A DNA stretch of 8,845 nt from DAIRET01 sp036795455 (GTDB taxonomy: Bacteria; Bacteroidota; Ignavibacteria; Ignavibacteriales; Ignavibacteriaceae), in NCBI GenBank assembly GCA_036795455.1, contig DAIRET010000119.1, positions 1 through 8,845 of the forward strand, in the 5' to 3' direction. This document shows positions 7,579-8,845 of this stretch, piece after piece (position 1 is the stretch's first letter; each line of letters starts with the position of its first letter). The position numbers and the translations under genes were made by a program. A model generated the notes under the pieces. It was not told the origin of the DNA. It saw only the letters and a program-made list of their open reading frames with translations, and did not search any database.

Positions 7579-8613
7579 ATGCTTGAGAAAAAAGATTTGC
7601 TCAAAGATGTAATTGAACATATCGACATAAAAAAATATGATGTTGTCCCGATTGTGGATGCAATGGAAAAGATGGCTTTCCAGGCAAGGAATTTAAATAG
7701 AGCCGCCCGCATTTATGAAAAAATGCTGAGAGACAAAGACTGTGCGGTCATTCTTACCTTAGCCGGTAGTTTGTTCAGTGCAGGCTTGAAAAAAGTTGTC
7801 CATGATATGATTATGAATAACATGGTTGATGCAATTGTATCAACCGGGGCAATTATGGTTGACCAGGATTTCTTTGAAGCACTCGGATTTAAACATTATC
7901 TCGGAACTCCTTTCAGCGACGATAATGAACTAAGAGATTTAATGATTGATAGAATTTATGATACTTACATCGACGAAGAAGAGTTAAGAATTTGCGATGA
8001 TACAACTGCAAAAATATTCGACACTCTTGAACCGCGTCCCTATTCATCACGAGAATTGTTATGGGAATTCGGAAAATATCTTGAAATGAACGGCGGACCC
8101 AAAGTGGATGATTCGGTAATTTACGCTGCATACAAAAAGAATGTCCCGATATTCGTACCTGCATTTTCAGACTGCTCTGCCGGTTTCGGGTTTGTAGTTC
8201 ATCAAACTCAGAACCCGGATAAGCATGTATCATGCGATTCTGCAAAGGATTTTGTTGAACTTACGAAGATTAAAATCGCAACTAAAGAAAGCGGTATCTT
8301 GATGATCGGCGGCGGCGTTCCTAAAAACTTTACACAGGATATAGTTGTTGCTGCGGATATTCTTCAAGAAAATTCACCGATGCATAAATATGCTATTCAA
8401 ATAACCGTTGCCGACGAAAGGGACGGAGCTTTATCTGGCTCTACATTAAAAGAGGCAAGTTCATGGGGTAAAGTTGAAACTACTTTCGAACAGATGGTAT
8501 ATTCCGAAGCCACGATTGCTATGCCTTTGATTATAGGGTACGCATATCACAAAGGAGCTTATAAAGAACGCAATGCCAAAGAATTTACAAAACTCTTTAC
8601 GGCGGAAAAATAA
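7579..8613 (+). CDS. deoxyhypusine synthase family protein (probable homospermidine synthase type)
   Basis: A 344-residue cytoplasmic NAD-dependent enzyme of the deoxyhypusine synthase (DHS) family. True DHS moves the aminobutyl group of spermidine to a lysine of eIF5A. Bacteria lack eIF5A, and a cyanobacterial homologue is required for homospermidine synthesis (SpeY type), so a polyamine product is the likeliest role here (inference). Aligned by eye to human DHS (369 aa), the catalytic lysine is kept as Lys298 in SSWGK (294-298; human Lys329), with Trp296, Glu292, Asp282 and Asp198 also kept. The Gly-rich loop is GGGVPKNF (244-251), where human DHS has GGG..KHH, so the active-site His288 is Asn250. 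Human Asp316, a spermidine contact, is Leu285. LAGSLFSAGLKKVV (61-74) and VSTGAIMVDQDF (87-98) are the N-terminal NAD-site motifs. The gene has a strong ribosome binding site and is closed by a hairpin terminator. Confidence 0.88.
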   Translation: MLEKKDLLKDVIEHIDIKKYDVVPIVDAMEKMAFQARNLNRAARIYEKMLRDKDCAVILTLAGSLFSAGLKKVVHDMIMNNMVDAIVSTGAIMVDQDFFEALGFKHYLGTPFSDDNELRDLMIDRIYDTYIDEEELRICDDTTAKIFDTLEPRPYSSRELLWEFGKYLEMNGGPKVDDSVIYAAYKKNVPIFVPAFSDCSAGFGFVVHQTQNPDKHVSCDSAKDFVELTKIKIATKESGILMIGGGVPKNFTQDIVVAADILQENSPMHKYAIQITVADERDGALSGSTLKEASSWGKVETTFEQMVYSEATIAMPLIIGYAYHKGAYKERNAKEFTKLFTAEK

Positions 8614-8643
8614 GTGTTCAATAAAAACACAAATATTAAAAAC

Positions 8644-8673
8644 GGGCGAAGTTTAATTCGCCCTTTGATTTTT
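8644..8673 (+). terminator. intrinsic terminator, probably bidirectional
   Basis: GGGCGAA (8644-8650) pairs perfectly with TTCGCCC (8657-8663) across a six-base loop, followed by TTTGATTTTT. It lies 30 bases after the stop of the deoxyhypusine-synthase-like gene. The other strand also has a T-run after the stem (complement of 8638-8642), so it could work both ways. It separates that gene from trkA. A minor hairpin, GTGTT/AACAC (8614-8630), directly follows the stop codon. Confidence 0.85.
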
Positions 8674-8693
8674 AAATTAATTTAAGAATTACA

Positions 8694-8845
8694 ATGAGAA
8701 TTATTATTGCCGGTATCGGCGATGTCGGTTTTCAACTTGCTAAAAAACTATCTACTGAAAACCACGACATAATAGCAATCGATGACGATCAAAATCGCCT
8801 TGATTATACAAGCTCGATGAGTGATGTGCTTTCAGTAGATAGTTT
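8694..8845 (+). CDS. trkA: TrkA-type potassium uptake regulator, 5' end (partial)
   Basis: The first 50 codons of a gene that runs off the window. The product begins MRIIIAGIGDVGFQLAKKLS, a Rossmann/RCK nucleotide-binding fold with GxGxxG at residues 7-12 and an acidic cluster IDDDQNRL (29-36) at the end of strand 2, the position that binds the NAD ribose. This matches the start of TrkA, the peripheral cytoplasmic subunit that gates the TrkH/KtrB potassium channel in response to NAD(H) or ATP/ADP. The ATG at 8694 fits the family start exactly, but the upstream sequence (TAAGAATTACA) holds only a weak ribosome binding site. It lies 21 bases after a strong terminator, so it needs its own promoter or readthrough. 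A trkH gene may follow downstream. With only the first strands visible, another RCK-domain protein is possible. Confidence 0.82.
   Translation, partial: MRIIIAGIGDVGFQLAKKLSTENHDIIAIDDDQNRLDYTSSMSDVLSVDS

Noticed and set aside
7402..7712. Two minus-strand open frames over the epimerase end and the start of the DHS-like gene
   Set aside because: They are antisense to conserved coding sequence and their hydrophobic, Phe/Ile-rich translations are what the antisense of AT-rich genes gives.
7913..8245. Minus-strand open frame of 110 codons inside the DHS-like gene
   Set aside because: It is a shadow of the conserved active-site region, with no start signal.

Overview
The window reads as ordinary chromosomal DNA from an AT-rich bacterium of the Bacteroidota/Ignavibacteriota/Chlorobiota group. 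The main clues are a two-propeller protein with a type IX secretion-type C-terminal domain (PorZ-like), a sugar/cation MFS transporter of the SLC45-like kind common in Bacteroidota, and AT-rich spacers with modest Shine-Dalgarno sites. An Ignavibacteria-like source is my best guess, but it is an inference without a phylogenetic marker. All genes lie on the + strand. I found no tRNA or rRNA gene, CRISPR array, insertion sequence or phage gene.

Layout: (1) 1-238 is the 3' end of ribH (lumazine synthase, riboflavin pathway). (2) A 216-base spacer carries an 18-base palindrome. (3) 455-2698 encodes a secreted PorZ-like protein. Six bases later, 2705-4657 encodes an ABC-F family ATPase whose ribosome binding site overlaps the upstream stop codon, so these two are probably co-transcribed and translationally coupled. 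(4) After 194 bases without a gene, 4852-6351 encodes a GPH/SLC45-like MFS permease. (5) After 129 bases with a long imperfect inverted repeat, 6481-7518 encodes an NAD-dependent extended-SDR epimerase/dehydratase that starts at TTG. (6) After 60 bases, 7579-8613 encodes a deoxyhypusine-synthase-family protein, probably a homospermidine synthase-type enzyme. (7) A clear hairpin terminator at 8644-8673 separates it from the 5' end of a TrkA-type potassium uptake regulator (8694 to the window end).

The genes do not form one obvious pathway. They are a set of small transcription units: vitamin synthesis, type IX secretion/cell envelope, translation factor, sugar uptake, sugar-nucleotide or sterol-type redox chemistry, polyamine metabolism and potassium transport. 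I see no convincing new multi-gene system. The points most worth following are the PorZ-like gene coupled to an ABC-F gene, the altered active site of the deoxyhypusine-synthase homologue, and the leader structure ahead of the TTG-started epimerase.
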